Part shown: in pieces, positions 8,870-16,395 of the stretch | Layout of the letters: every line of letters starts with the position of its first letter | Numbering within the stretch: the first letter of the stretch is position 1 | Origin: a virus | DNA length: 45,378 bases | IMG/VR virus record: IMGVR_UViG_3300027573_000053 | Coordinates: 1 to 45,378 of that record | Direction: 5' to 3' (one strand) | Program-made: the position numbers and the translations under genes | Notes under the pieces: generated by a model | The model's input: only the letters and a program-made list of their open reading frames with translations | Database searches by the model: none | What the model was told of the DNA's origin: nothing

Positions 8870-9326
8870 CAACAATTTCTGGTCCTACTGCTCCCATAAC
8901 TTGAGAAAGGACATCAATCAAAGCTCGTCGATTATCAATTTTTGCTCGATCAATCTGTAATCGTTGGCCAATCAATCCACCAACTTGGCCAAGTGTCTGT
9001 CCACCACCAATAACCAACGGATTAGTGTTAAAATTTTCCCATTCTATTTGTCGATTAGTATTGAACTGCATCATCCACTGGACCAACTCTTTTTGATTAC
9101 GAGATTGAGTCGATTCAAAAGAAAGTCCTTTAAGCACAAACAACTTGTTATCTGGTTTGTATTCAGCAGACTCAATAGTCACATTTGTATCTGTTCGATT
9201 AGTAATCTGCAATTCTGTACCAAATGCTCCTTTATTTAATTTGACAGAATTAATAGGATCATTTGGATAGAAAAGAGAACCACAACCAGTTAACAAACTA
9301 AGGCTTAGGATTGACAGATTTTTCAT
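8814..9326 (-). CDS. Lipoprotein (possible outer spanin)
   Basis: 170 aa. The N-terminus ends in a lipobox, LLTGC, with the lipidated Cys near residue 15. A beta-rich middle and a helical C-terminal half follow. Outer-membrane anchoring by lipid is the expected role. Its overlap with membrane-protein genes on both sides resembles nested spanin genes of phages of Gram-negative hosts. Confidence 0.55.
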   Translation of the reverse strand: MKNLSILSLSLLTGCGSLFYPNDPINSVKLNKGAFGTELQITNRTDTNVTIESAEYKPDNKLFVLKGLSFESTQSRNQKELVQWMMQFNTNRQIEWENFNTNPLVIGGGQTLGQVGGLIGQRLQIDRAKIDNRRALIDVLSQVMGAVGPEIVDEAKANIPTTNPEFITNP

Positions 9327-9780
9327 TCAATTTCTCCAATATACTATTGTAGTGATTCATCTCACGATCTGAGAGAACCTGAACATCTTCATATCTTTTT
9401 TCAGTTAATACTTTGTCTTCTTTAATTTTAGAAAATAAAGCATTGATCCTCTCATCTATTTGACCACGATAGAATTCTGTAAGTAATCGATGAGTAGTAA
9501 GCTCCTTGACCTCAACCTTTGTTTCTCCATACATAACATATAAGAAACCAAACACTAGAGTTCCAAGTGTAGTAATAACTCCCCCGACAATACCTAATCC
9601 TGCAAAAATCGTGCCCCACTGAGGTTGAGCATAACGAGTTAACTTAGCATCAATGTTCCCGACGACATTGTACACATTACGCACATCGTCTTTGACGCCA
9701 GCTACATCTGATTTTAGACCAGCGACTTCAGCCTCAACCTTTGCTAATCGGGATGGATTAGTTCCATCTTGCACACTCAA
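9298..9780 (-). CDS. Coiled-coil membrane protein (holin-like candidate)
   Basis: 160 aa from TTG 9778-9780, whose TTGA overlaps the stop of the preceding 31-aa gene. Order: a heptad-rich coiled coil (10-47), one long hydrophobic segment (about 60-85), then a charged helical tail. The topology fits a class of phage membrane proteins near lysis genes; it could also be a superinfection-exclusion protein. Confidence 0.5.
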   Translation of the reverse strand: MSVQDGTNPSRLAKVEAEVAGLKSDVAGVKDDVRNVYNVVGNIDAKLTRYAQPQWGTIFAGLGIVGGVITTLGTLVFGFLYVMYGETKVEVKELTTHRLLTEFYRGQIDERINALFSKIKEDKVLTEKRYEDVQVLSDREMNHYNSILEKLNEKSVNPKP

Positions 9781-9872
9781 TACTCTCGTTTTGGTCGGGA
9801 CTTAGGGATCGGTCCTCCTTTAGGTTTAGGTCTTGGTTTAGGCACAGGACCACTTGTTTTCTTTTTAGCCAT
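9777..9872 (-). CDS. 31-aa Lys/Pro-rich basic peptide
   Basis: ATG 9870-9872 with GGAG six bases upstream. The product is almost only Lys, Pro, Arg and Gly (KPRPKPKGGPIPKSRPK). It is translationally coupled to the next gene by TTGA. Function unknown; a nucleic-acid or membrane-surface binder is possible. Confidence 0.5.
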   Translation of the reverse strand: MAKKKTSGPVPKPRPKPKGGPIPKSRPKREY

Positions 9873-9888
9873 ATTAATCTCCAAAAGG

Positions 9889-9929
9889 GCTAGATAAAAC
9901 CAACCCAATGGGGGTTGGTTTTATCTAGC
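9889..9929 (-). terminator. Perfect 18-bp hairpin, bidirectional intrinsic terminator
   Basis: GCTAGATAAAACCAACCC (9889-9906), loop of 5, then its exact complement (9912-9929). On either strand the GC core CCAACCC/GGGTTGG is followed by TTTTATC. It lies inside the late operon between the 10033-10407 gene block and the membrane-protein cluster, so it probably tunes how much of the upstream transcript continues. Confidence 0.75.
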
Positions 9930-9932
9930 AAA

Positions 9933-10040
9933 TTAATCCAACCACTTAAAAAGTTTACGAAGTAAATTTAAAAGCCACCATTCCCATTTAGGTCGTTTAC
10001 GAGTTGATTTAACTATTACTGAAAAGTTTGAATTAGACAC
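9933..10040 (-). CDS. 35-aa cationic, Trp-rich amphipathic peptide
   Basis: GTG 10038-10040 overlaps the stop of the upstream gene. The C-terminal two thirds read RKRPKWEWWLLNLLRKLFKW, an amphipathic helix with Trp and Leu on one face and Arg/Lys on the other. No strong ribosome site, so translation would depend on coupling. Such peptides disrupt or bind membranes, but no family is recognised. Confidence 0.45.
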   Translation of the reverse strand: MSNSNFSVIVKSTRKRPKWEWWLLNLLRKLFKWLD

Positions 10041-10407
10041 GAGGATGATCCGCACAACGGAGGAACAAAGCATGGTCACGACCAATTGCGAGAGCAGCAA
10101 TATTAAACTCGCCGTTCACAGTTTGGCCTTCTGTAATGTCCACTTCCTGAATTTGAATGCCGGGTACAGCAAGCAAACCTTCTGGATCATTACGAAAAAC
10201 TTCTGCTTCTTCTGCTGTCATCTGTGCAAAAATTGCTTGCACAAATGTAAGTCCTGTCAATGGACTATTATCAGCATCTACAGAAGGACCAGTCGCCTGC
10301 CACGCAGCCTTCGTATTAGAAACTTGCTGCCAGTCACCAGCAGGTACACCCGGTGCAGTTGTATCATTCGTTGCTTTTGGAATGATATTCATCGGTCCAA
10401 AACCCAT
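10033..10407 (-). CDS. Hypothetical protein
   Basis: 124 aa, ATG 10405-10407 behind AAAGGAA. Begins MGFGPMNIIPKATND; acidic and soluble, with beta-rich C-terminal half. No recognised family. Possibly structural, as it lies in the late operon after the glycosyltransferase gene. Confidence 0.55.
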   Translation of the reverse strand: MGFGPMNIIPKATNDTTAPGVPAGDWQQVSNTKAAWQATGPSVDADNSPLTGLTFVQAIFAQMTAEEAEVFRNDPEGLLAVPGIQIQEVDITEGQTVNGEFNIAALAIGRDHALFLRCADHPRV

Positions 10408-10421
10408 TTGAATTTCCTTTG

Positions 10422-11309
10422 TTAGAGTTTTTCTGTTTCACTAGACACCATACCGTCCGACTCCTCCTTTCGCCAAAGCCAACTACCCTTTAACAATCTA
10501 CTCGTCATTTTATCTATGTCATTGCCTTCGGCTTTTAGCACTGCTGTCCAATCTCTAATGTCATATTCTACTCGGCCTACATGACCGACTTGCACATTAG
10601 GGTGAACCCATGTCTCAAACCCAAAACGATGTGCTCGTTCACAGAAATTGTAATCTTCGCCGACTGGATCAGTGTGATGATGAGCACATAATCCCGCCTG
10701 AACTCCTGCTCCGAAAATCTTTTCAGGCGAATCTCCTCGTTCTATTACCTTTTCAAAAAGTTCATTAACTTCCCGCTCAAAACTTTTTCTGGGTCGTCGA
10801 TCAAGATTAAACCAAATATACCCTGATTCTGTTTTTTCAGCTATTGCATCAAGAACCTTCTTTTTAATTAATGTAATTCCAAAACCTAATCCTAACACTT
10901 GAAAAGGAATTCGTTCTTCCGCCGGCAAAGACATTTGACGACAGAATTCTTCATCATTCTCAGGTCGGATTACTGGTCGAAATGGTGGTTCTCGTTGCGA
11001 GTATACGCCACCAATTATATCTTTGTCAGCTTCGAGGAGTAATTCCAATGAACTATGGTCAAAGCGAATTATATCCCCGTCAATAAAAAGAACATGAGTA
11101 AAGTCCTCTTTATTCTGTAAAGTATTACGATAGATACCTCTAAGAGAATCGTTTCTAGCATGAGGCAATAATGCTCCTCGACCAACCTGACAACTGAGTA
11201 TTGCCGGATGCTTGGCAGTTGCTAAGAGACTGACCATTGTGTGAACATCAATGTCAGTCCAAGCAACTATTGCCATTATTACTTTATTGTTCTTCTGCTC
11301 CAGAATCAT
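10422..11309 (-). CDS. GT-A fold glycosyltransferase
   Basis: 295 aa. A FIDGDI motif (residues 75-80) supplies the DxD metal/nucleotide-sugar site of GT-A (family 2-like) transferases. Upstream 'PHARNDSL' and downstream 'GEDYNFCERAHRFGFETWV' fit the acceptor and catalytic-base region of this fold. It would transfer a sugar from a nucleotide-sugar to DNA, a virion protein or a host glycan; the acceptor cannot be told. The late-operon location between terminase and lysis genes favours virion or surface modification. Confidence 0.75.
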   Translation of the reverse strand: MILEQKNNKVIMAIVAWTDIDVHTMVSLLATAKHPAILSCQVGRGALLPHARNDSLRGIYRNTLQNKEDFTHVLFIDGDIIRFDHSSLELLLEADKDIIGGVYSQREPPFRPVIRPENDEEFCRQMSLPAEERIPFQVLGLGFGITLIKKKVLDAIAEKTESGYIWFNLDRRPRKSFEREVNELFEKVIERGDSPEKIFGAGVQAGLCAHHHTDPVGEDYNFCERAHRFGFETWVHPNVQVGHVGRVEYDIRDWTAVLKAEGNDIDKMTSRLLKGSWLWRKEESDGMVSSETEKL

Positions 11310-11323
11310 GCACTTATCTGCTC

Positions 11324-11812
11324 CTATTCATGGGTAATTCGGAAGTGGAGATTATGATCCCATGTCCAATCGTTAAAGATTAATTTAGCTGTTGCAATTG
11401 CCAGTTCTTTAGAATTAGAGGTAACTGACGGGATCAAAAATTGAGGAGTTGGGGCATTTATTGTAATTACTCGGTTATTAAATTTCTGCAAGAGCATTGG
11501 GTCTAGGTCATGCTCAATAATTAATTGCCACGACCACCAGTACTCTCGATAAGACACATATGGACATTTAGTCGGATGGATTCCAATTGCTGGGACTTCA
11601 AAGTACTTACAAATATAAGGCCAATACTCTACCCACTTTCCGTAAAGAGCAATAGCCGGAAACTCTTGAGTATATTGAATGGCTACTGCTTTTGGAGTAA
11701 CAAAATCTGGCGGGAGCTTTACATCTTTAGCTTTTGTTTGTCTTAATACGCTTTCATCTATCCCAGCCTCTTTAGCCAAAGAACGTATTGTAGGTTCTTT
11801 AACTCTTGGCAC
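11324..11812 (-). CDS. Hypothetical protein
   Basis: 162 aa from GTG 11810-11812, seven bases after the preceding 53-aa gene. Aromatic-rich (WVEYWPYICKYF, YREYWWSW). Begins with a short helix-turn-helix-like stretch (IRSLAKEAGIDESVLRQ). Adjacent to the glycosyltransferase and of similar size to small sugar-handling proteins, but no family is recognised. Confidence 0.5.
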   Translation of the reverse strand: MPRVKEPTIRSLAKEAGIDESVLRQTKAKDVKLPPDFVTPKAVAIQYTQEFPAIALYGKWVEYWPYICKYFEVPAIGIHPTKCPYVSYREYWWSWQLIIEHDLDPMLLQKFNNRVITINAPTPQFLIPSVTSNSKELAIATAKLIFNDWTWDHNLHFRITHE

Positions 11813-11818
11813 AAGGGA

Positions 11819-11980
11819 CTACCTATATAAATATCTTGCTCGAAAGGTTGGAGCTAACTCTTTTGTATACTGCTCGAACCAATCGGCTTGTTTTCTCAGC
11901 CACTTTGAAATATTTTTAACGCCTTTTCTGGTCATTTTCTGCCCATCTTTAATTGTTAGAACTGCTGCTGATCTGGACAT
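11819..11980 (-). CDS. 53-aa basic protein
   Basis: ATG 11978-11980 with GAGGAG eight bases upstream, immediately after the terminase stop. Composition is basic and helical (KWLRKQADWFEQYTKEL). Ends two codons after a YLY segment. Function unknown; it fills the gap between terminase and the 11324-11812 gene. Confidence 0.6.
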   Translation of the reverse strand: MSRSAAVLTIKDGQKMTRKGVKNISKWLRKQADWFEQYTKELAPTFRARYLYR

Positions 11981-11982
11981 AC

Positions 11983-13527
11983 TTACAACTCTCCTCGCAG
12001 GAAAGCTTCCTGCCTGATTTTATTCTTTTCCTTGAACATTCTAACTCGGTGCATTCCAGTTAAAGGAGCAATATTTTCTAATGCATCCTTTCGGAGGCGT
12101 TGATCGCGGGTCAATCCTGGTATGTGATGGATTCCCGCCGTTGCCCCATACTCCCAACAATTCATTAAGTGATCATGCCGCTTTAATGGTCTTGGTGTTG
12201 GGTCATCCTTAGTCTGGTCCTTGTTAGGATCACGAAGTCTATATTTTCTCCTTTCCATTAGAAAGTTTTCGCATGTATCAAACACTTGGAATTGAGGTTC
12301 TCCTCGCGGTGTCAATTGTAACCAACGTCGGACAGCCTCAATGTTAGTACGTTTATCGTTTTCAGCAGGAGAATAGTATAAATCCCAATCATTGGCTAAT
12401 TGAAGTCCTACTCCCGCATTGCCATCTTCTAATTTACGGAAAGCTGAGGGGTCGATCAATCGAATAAAAATATTTTCGATTTGATCGGTTGGATGATATT
12501 TGCCATCTTCGCTATTATAAACAAACCCCTCAGCTGTCCGTATAAAGTGAACGACTGAAATCAAATCAGTTTGACGTAAGTACATTTCTCGGTAAAGGAA
12601 ACGCTTAGTTACCCCCCATTGATCGACAGGAGCAATTGCAAACCAAGCTGCTGCTGCCACCCGATATCCCGGATCAAGTACCTGTACTTTCGTCCAACCA
12701 TCTGGGATATTAAATGGTTTGCAAACATGTTGTTCTAGGAAAGTATTGTAAATGATGCCAGAGAGCCTTCTCCTGTTTCCTAAAATACGTACTTCTTTTT
12801 CCTCATCTGAGAGATTTCTTAGTACTGTTTGCAATCTTTCTTGATTATTATACGGGTTAAATTTAGTATTTAACCTTGCAAGATAAACATGCCTGTCTGC
12901 TAAATCGGTTGTAGAATCATCTTCAAGGTCAAGTAGCCACTGAACTGATTCTACAAGGGTGGCAGAAATGATTACCCGGCCGCCTCTCGTTACTAGACGC
13001 ATCTGTAGTTCATCCCAAAAATCATCTGAGATTTCCTCGTCAATAGCTAACAAGTCAATCTCAGCTGCTTGGAATTTTTGTCTAGCATCACCCTTTGCAG
13101 ACAGAAAATCTATTCTTGCTCCTGACTTAAATTCGATAAAAGTCGGGATATCATGGTCGGGAACTTTGGGTCCAGTGCGAGAGATTTGCCAATCAGGGAG
13201 AATATTCTTTAAATGTGAATATACTCCCTCAAAGATTGTCCGATACTCAGTAGAAATCACCCAAATTCTCGGCCCTTTAGGAGTTGGTTGGTGAGGATGA
13301 GACTCTGTTGCCCACCAGAAAATCTCTTGAGCTGCTGATCTTGATTTTCCTGATCGATTACCTCCAAATGCCAACCTTGCCCAAGCTATGCTCTTATGAA
13401 ACCCTAATTGATTTCTTTCTGGTCTGTCATCTGGTATATAAGTCTTAGATGGGTGGGTTTCCCGTCGCTTTAACTCATTAAGAAGAGTATTAAGTTGTTG
13501 GAGTTGAGGGTTCTGGTCTAATTGCAT
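11983..13527 (-). CDS. terL: Terminase large subunit
   Basis: 514 aa. ATPase: Walker A FGGNRSGKS (residues 54-62), Walker B LLAIDEE (159-165) with the catalytic Glu, and coupling motif SAT (188-190). The nuclease half starts with VQVLDPGYR (catalytic Asp near 285) and a second acidic site RLIDPSAF (Asp 359). It packages DNA into the prohead through the portal and cuts the concatemer. Overlaps the preceding gene by 38 nt. The motif spacing is that of a complete headful- or site-specific terminase; it is not a phi29-type ATPase. Confidence 0.92.
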   Translation of the reverse strand: MQLDQNPQLQQLNTLLNELKRRETHPSKTYIPDDRPERNQLGFHKSIAWARLAFGGNRSGKSRSAAQEIFWWATESHPHQPTPKGPRIWVISTEYRTIFEGVYSHLKNILPDWQISRTGPKVPDHDIPTFIEFKSGARIDFLSAKGDARQKFQAAEIDLLAIDEEISDDFWDELQMRLVTRGGRVIISATLVESVQWLLDLEDDSTTDLADRHVYLARLNTKFNPYNNQERLQTVLRNLSDEEKEVRILGNRRRLSGIIYNTFLEQHVCKPFNIPDGWTKVQVLDPGYRVAAAAWFAIAPVDQWGVTKRFLYREMYLRQTDLISVVHFIRTAEGFVYNSEDGKYHPTDQIENIFIRLIDPSAFRKLEDGNAGVGLQLANDWDLYYSPAENDKRTNIEAVRRWLQLTPRGEPQFQVFDTCENFLMERRKYRLRDPNKDQTKDDPTPRPLKRHDHLMNCWEYGATAGIHHIPGLTRDQRLRKDALENIAPLTGMHRVRMFKEKNKIRQEAFLRGEL

Positions 13528-13921
13528 TTTCCTCTAACTCCTTTGTTTCAATGAATTTAGCTTCGCCTTCGAGAAGTAATTGAGGATCAGCTTCTTCAGC
13601 AGTAAGGTTTAATTCAGCTAACAATCCGCCGATACTTTTCATTAAATCTTCCGTACTCATATTAGTATGGATTATATGTTTAGGTTGAGCTTTTACTTTA
13701 ATCTCTTGCTCTTTTAAGTTAAGAGCGTCGATTTGGATAATTCTGTGAACTGCTGTTAGTCGGGTAGTAGCCTCAATCTTTGTATCATTGATGATATCTT
13801 CAGTATGTTTTAGAATGGCCAGTCTAGTTTCTGCCGATACTGGCCATCTTTCTTTAACTGCTCTTTTTAGCAGCTGCCTATCTTTATAACTTTTTATGTT
13901 AATTGGGCTGGTTTTAAACAT
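13490..13921 (-). CDS. Candidate terminase small subunit
   Basis: 143 aa, ATG 13919-13921. Directly upstream of, and overlapping, terL. Helical, basic N-terminus (SYKDRQLLKRAVKERW) with possible DNA-binding helices, and an acidic, Leu-rich C-terminus that could bind the large subunit. The call rests mainly on synteny, not on a recognised motif. Confidence 0.5.
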   Translation of the reverse strand: MFKTSPINIKSYKDRQLLKRAVKERWPVSAETRLAILKHTEDIINDTKIEATTRLTAVHRIIQIDALNLKEQEIKVKAQPKHIIHTNMSTEDLMKSIGGLLAELNLTAEEADPQLLLEGEAKFIETKELEENAIRPEPSTPTT

Positions 13922-14147
13922 GACCCTGACTTCCGCCTTTCTTTAGCCCTCCTTTTCTTTTTAGATTGTTTATTAACTTTACCAGTTCATGGTAAGGAAT
14001 TTGAATGTGGAGTTCCTTGAAGATGTCATCTGTTAGGAGGCTTGGCAAAGAATTGATTCTTTCCTCAATTTTTAGATACATTTCAATTAAGTCTTTATGC
14101 TGATACAGATTGTAACTCTCTATTCGACTGACTATTTTCTCTGTCAT
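13914..14147 (-). CDS. Small helical protein, terminase-cluster
   Basis: 77 aa, ATG 14145-14147, overlapping both neighbours by 8 and 53 nt. The last residues are basic and Gly-rich (KRKGGLKKGGSQGHV). The fold looks like a small winged-helix (FKELHIQIPYHELVKLINNL). Might cooperate with the terminase. No family recognised. Confidence 0.5.
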   Translation of the reverse strand: MTEKIVSRIESYNLYQHKDLIEMYLKIEERINSLPSLLTDDIFKELHIQIPYHELVKLINNLKRKGGLKKGGSQGHV

Positions 14148-14319
14148 GTTGCTTATCCTGCTCGGTTTTTTTAATTAATCGGCCGATCACATCGGCAATA
14201 TCTGAGAATCCGAGGATTAATAAGAATTTTCCGATTACATAAAGCATTTGCTTATAGCGATCTTCTTGGGGTAAAAAGAATAATCTTTCTAAGTCTGTAA
14301 TTAATTTCTTTTTGTTCAT
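14095..14319 (-). CDS. Small helical protein
   Basis: 74 aa, ATG 14317-14319 overlapping the GroES-like stop (ATG overlapping TGA). A weakly hydrophobic helix in the middle (MLYVIGKFLLILGFSDIADVIG) could be membrane-associated; the C-terminus is polar. Overlap of 53 nt with the next gene. Function unknown. Confidence 0.5.
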   Translation of the reverse strand: MNKKKLITDLERLFFLPQEDRYKQMLYVIGKFLLILGFSDIADVIGRLIKKTEQDKQHDRENSQSNRELQSVSA

Positions 14320-14615
14320 GGTGTTCCTTCGACAAAAAGTATATCTTCACATTTAATTATATAAAATTCTTCTTCTTTCTCTGTTAATTTCAAATTAATT
14401 ATTAGTGGACAAAAACTAGGGAAGTGAACTCGACTTCCTTCTTTAAAGAAATATTCTGCACCGTCTTTGTCTTTGTAACTATAATCTGAACTAATTACTA
14501 TTCCACTTTTTGGCACATCTTTCGATATGTCCGGTAATTCTATTCCTCCTTCTGTTACTTTCTTAGGAGAGTCGGGTTTAACTAGCACTCGTCCATTAAT
14601 CATTAACGGAATCAT
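14316..14615 (-). CDS. GroES-like co-chaperonin
   Basis: 99 aa. The N-terminal pattern PLMINGRVLVKPDSPKKVTEGGIELP is the first strand and mobile-loop start of the Hsp10/GroES family; the middle has VISS and the C-terminal 'YIIKCEDILFV' matches the family's final strands. Phage versions (as in T4 gp31) replace the host co-chaperonin to fold capsid protein in GroEL. First gene of the late block, behind an AAGGAG site. A chaperonin partner is not in the window. Confidence 0.85.
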   Translation of the reverse strand: MIPLMINGRVLVKPDSPKKVTEGGIELPDISKDVPKSGIVISSDYSYKDKDGAEYFFKEGSRVHFPSFCPLIINLKLTEKEEEFYIIKCEDILFVEGTP

Positions 14616-14780
14616 CTTACTTCTGCTCCTTTTTATTTTTAGATGACTCTTTTCACCTGTACGGAGCCATCTTTATGGATTATTTTTATTTTATTTTTAT
14701 AAGAATTAGCCGATCGGTGGGCTGTGCTACTCATTTACGAGCCGCCCCGTATGGGACCGTCACCAGCACCCCCCACCTAA

Positions 14781-14923
14781 CGAAAACCAAACATAGACAA
14801 ATGTAACAATCAGCCGAACGAAAACCAAACATAGACAAGCGTATGAATGCGGCCGGCGGCCGAAAATAGACAAGTGTAGAACCTAACACTTACCTAACTA
14901 ACAAAAACCAAACATAGAGCGTG
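14781..14923 (+). repeat. Iteron-like direct repeats, four copies
   Basis: The motif CGAAAACCAAACATAGACAA recurs at about 14781-14800 and 14819-14838. A shortened copy lies at 14861-14877 and a variant lacking GACA at 14903-14923. The starts are 38-42 nt apart, close to four helical turns. Same-orientation spaced repeats in a non-coding, divergent region are typical of iterons or multi-site regulator binding. Confidence 0.6.
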
Positions 14924-15570
14924 CGACTGGCGTTCGATAATTCCTCTTGCCCGACGGTGAACAGGAATGAGGCGCTTGAAATGATATAAACCCTTATGAC
15001 GGCTAGACTTACAACTCTCCATGCATAAATATGCGTATAAAGCACGAATAAAACACGTTTATGCAAGCCCAAAAACGGGGCACTAGAAAAATCTTCGACC
15101 GTAAACCCTTGTCAAACAACGACTTATGAAAATCTTGAAAAATGGGGCGTTAACTAAAACAATCGTTTCCGTTTGCTAGTACGGATTCGGAGAGAAACCC
15201 GGATCGCGGATCGACACGCCTCGGTTCTCATGCCCGAATCAGCCGATCCAGCCGAGCTTGTCTTGGCAGTTAATCAGGGAAGCCGCAAGGCGGACAGCCG
15301 ATCTTCTATCCTCTGTCCAATGCCCTAGAGCAATCGCCCTGTAAAGAGCGGAAAATGGCCGTAGGTCGAATCCTCTGTCTCTAGTGTGCCGATTGGTTGG
15401 GCCGATCAAACGGTGGACACCGACACGATACTAGAGCACGATTCGAGCATCCAGCCAGCCTAACAGACTCCCGCAATATAGTGAGACATTCCCTACCCTG
15501 AGCGGAATGCGATGCGTTAGCGTAACGTGAAGCAATGTGAGCGACGCATATCGGATATCGGTTAGTCCCG

Positions 15571-15605
15571 ATTAACTTGATTAGTCTAACAAGCAATTAG
15601 ACTAT
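15571..15605 (+). promoter_or_regulatory. Weak sigma-70-like promoter with ATTAACTTGA operator
   Basis: -35 TTGATT (15577-15582), 17-nt spacer, -10 GACTAT (15600-15605). The 10-mer ATTAACTTGA (15571-15580) overlaps the -35; the same 10-mer overlaps both strong promoters at 17.0 kb. A hairpin TAGTCTAA-caagcaa-TTAGACTA (15582-15604) covers the spacer. It would drive the 15787-16179 gene. Confidence 0.4.
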
Positions 15606-15720
15606 TGCAAGGGAAATCCAACAACAAATCACATACCCTCTAGGCATTGACCTTGCCGATGGCAGGGTTAAATGACCGATTAGCGTCTGCCGAATACCTA
15701 ACGGTCTGCTAGGTCAATCG

Positions 15721-15747
15721 CCTATCTTTCGACAATGGCACGGTTAA
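15721..15747 (+). repeat. 27-bp inverted repeat, left arm
   Basis: Matches the reverse complement of 16196-16222 at 26 of 27 positions (key core CTTTCGACAATGGCACGG). The two arms bracket one gene of different base composition. It may be a transposon-type terminal repeat, a paired binding site, or arms of a long-range RNA stem. Confidence 0.85.
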
Positions 15748-15755
15748 TTTATTCT

Positions 15756-15771
15756 TGAACTGGCCAGTTCA
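15756..15771. promoter_or_regulatory. 16-bp perfect palindrome, probable operator
   Basis: TGAACTGGCCAGTTCA lies 15 nt before the ATG of the 15787 gene and next to its AAAGGAAA ribosome site. A perfect palindrome of this length is typical of a dimeric repressor site and may autoregulate the gene. Confidence 0.6.
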
Positions 15772-15786
15772 GAAAGGAAATTAACC

Positions 15787-16179
15787 ATGTCACAGTCAGT
15801 AGCAACCGCAACAATCGAAAAGCCCATTGTCAAGCCTGAGGAAAAGGCACACGAATACACGCGGCAAGATTCTGTCGCATTTCGGCAAGCCTATGCCAAG
15901 CTGAAAAGTCAGATTGGCAAGCTCGCCAAGGGTTCGACAATCAAGTTTGCCTCACAGTTGATCGGCACTTGCCAAGTCAACGGCATCGACTGCCGCAAAC
16001 TCGGCGAAGCATTGCAAGAAATCGTGGATCAAGTCAACTTGACCTACACTTCAAACAATGTTGAGTCGATCCGATTTGGCAACGAAGATGGCGAAATGCT
16101 GTCCACCAGAACTGTTGTCCACGTCCGCGAAGCCATGATGGACCCATCCATCGGCCGCAAAATCTGCGAAGCCCTGTAA
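15787..16179 (+). CDS. Uncharacterised protein framed by inverted repeats
   Basis: 130 aa. The N-terminal 35 residues are polar and low complexity (rich in Ala, Thr, Glu, Lys), then a helical domain (SVAFRQAYAKLKSQIGKLAKG) and a mixed region with Cys at about 62 and 69. No family recognised. It uses more GC-rich codons than the neighbouring early genes. It is the first gene of the plus-strand block, has an operator-like palindrome at its ribosome site and lies between two inverted-repeat arms, so a regulatory or mobile-cassette gene is possible. Confidence 0.65.
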   Translation: MSQSVATATIEKPIVKPEEKAHEYTRQDSVAFRQAYAKLKSQIGKLAKGSTIKFASQLIGTCQVNGIDCRKLGEALQEIVDQVNLTYTSNNVESIRFGNEDGEMLSTRTVVHVREAMMDPSIGRKICEAL

Positions 16180-16195
16180 GCAACGTCCGTTTTGT

Positions 16196-16222
16196 TTAAC
16201 CGTGCCATTGTCGAAAGGTAGG
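16196..16222 (-). repeat. 27-bp inverted repeat, right arm
   Basis: Mirror copy of 15721-15747, 17 nt after the stop of the enclosed gene and just before the ribosome site of the next small gene. No target-site duplication is visible outside the two arms. Confidence 0.85.
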
Positions 16223-16232
16223 TGAAGCTGCT

Positions 16233-16382
16233 ATGAAATTCAGACACCGAGAAACCGGACAAATCTGGACATTAATCTTAGTTTGGGAAGATTGCGTTGC
16301 AATCCTCAAGCGAAAGAATGCACAAGCAAGAGTAGGATTAAATGTGTTAGAGACAGACTTTGAGAAAATCACAGAAGAGTAA
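16233..16382 (+). CDS. 49-aa small protein
   Basis: ATG 16233-16235 behind AAAGGTAGG. Begins MKFRHRETGQIWTLILVWED, with basic middle (ILKRKNAQARVG) and acidic tail. Function unknown. It lies between the inverted-repeat arm and the structured RNA. Confidence 0.5.
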   Translation: MKFRHRETGQIWTLILVWEDCVAILKRKNAQARVGLNVLETDFEKITEE

Positions 16383-16395
16383 ACTAGTCTCTTTC

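Larger units (their letters stand above)
14616..15786. other. Divergent non-coding region (possible origin/control region)
   Basis: About 1.17 kb with no convincing gene between divergent late and early blocks. GC content is higher than in both blocks. It contains a cluster of iteron-like repeats (14781-14923), several palindromes, a stretch that looks like a decayed tRNA (15325-15384), a weak promoter with operator (15571-15605) and one arm of a long inverted repeat. An AT-rich tract (14660-14700) lies just upstream of the late block and may house its promoter, but no consensus -35/-10 pair was found there. Confidence 0.6.

Noticed and set aside
14890-15072. 60-codon minus-strand frame beside the iterons
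   Set aside because: No ribosome site, low-complexity hydrophobic reading, overlaps the repeats; judged chance.
15381-15596. 71-codon minus-strand frame in the non-coding region
   Set aside because: No ribosome site, unnatural composition (many Arg, Cys, Ser), and it crosses the promoter/operator at 15571-15605.
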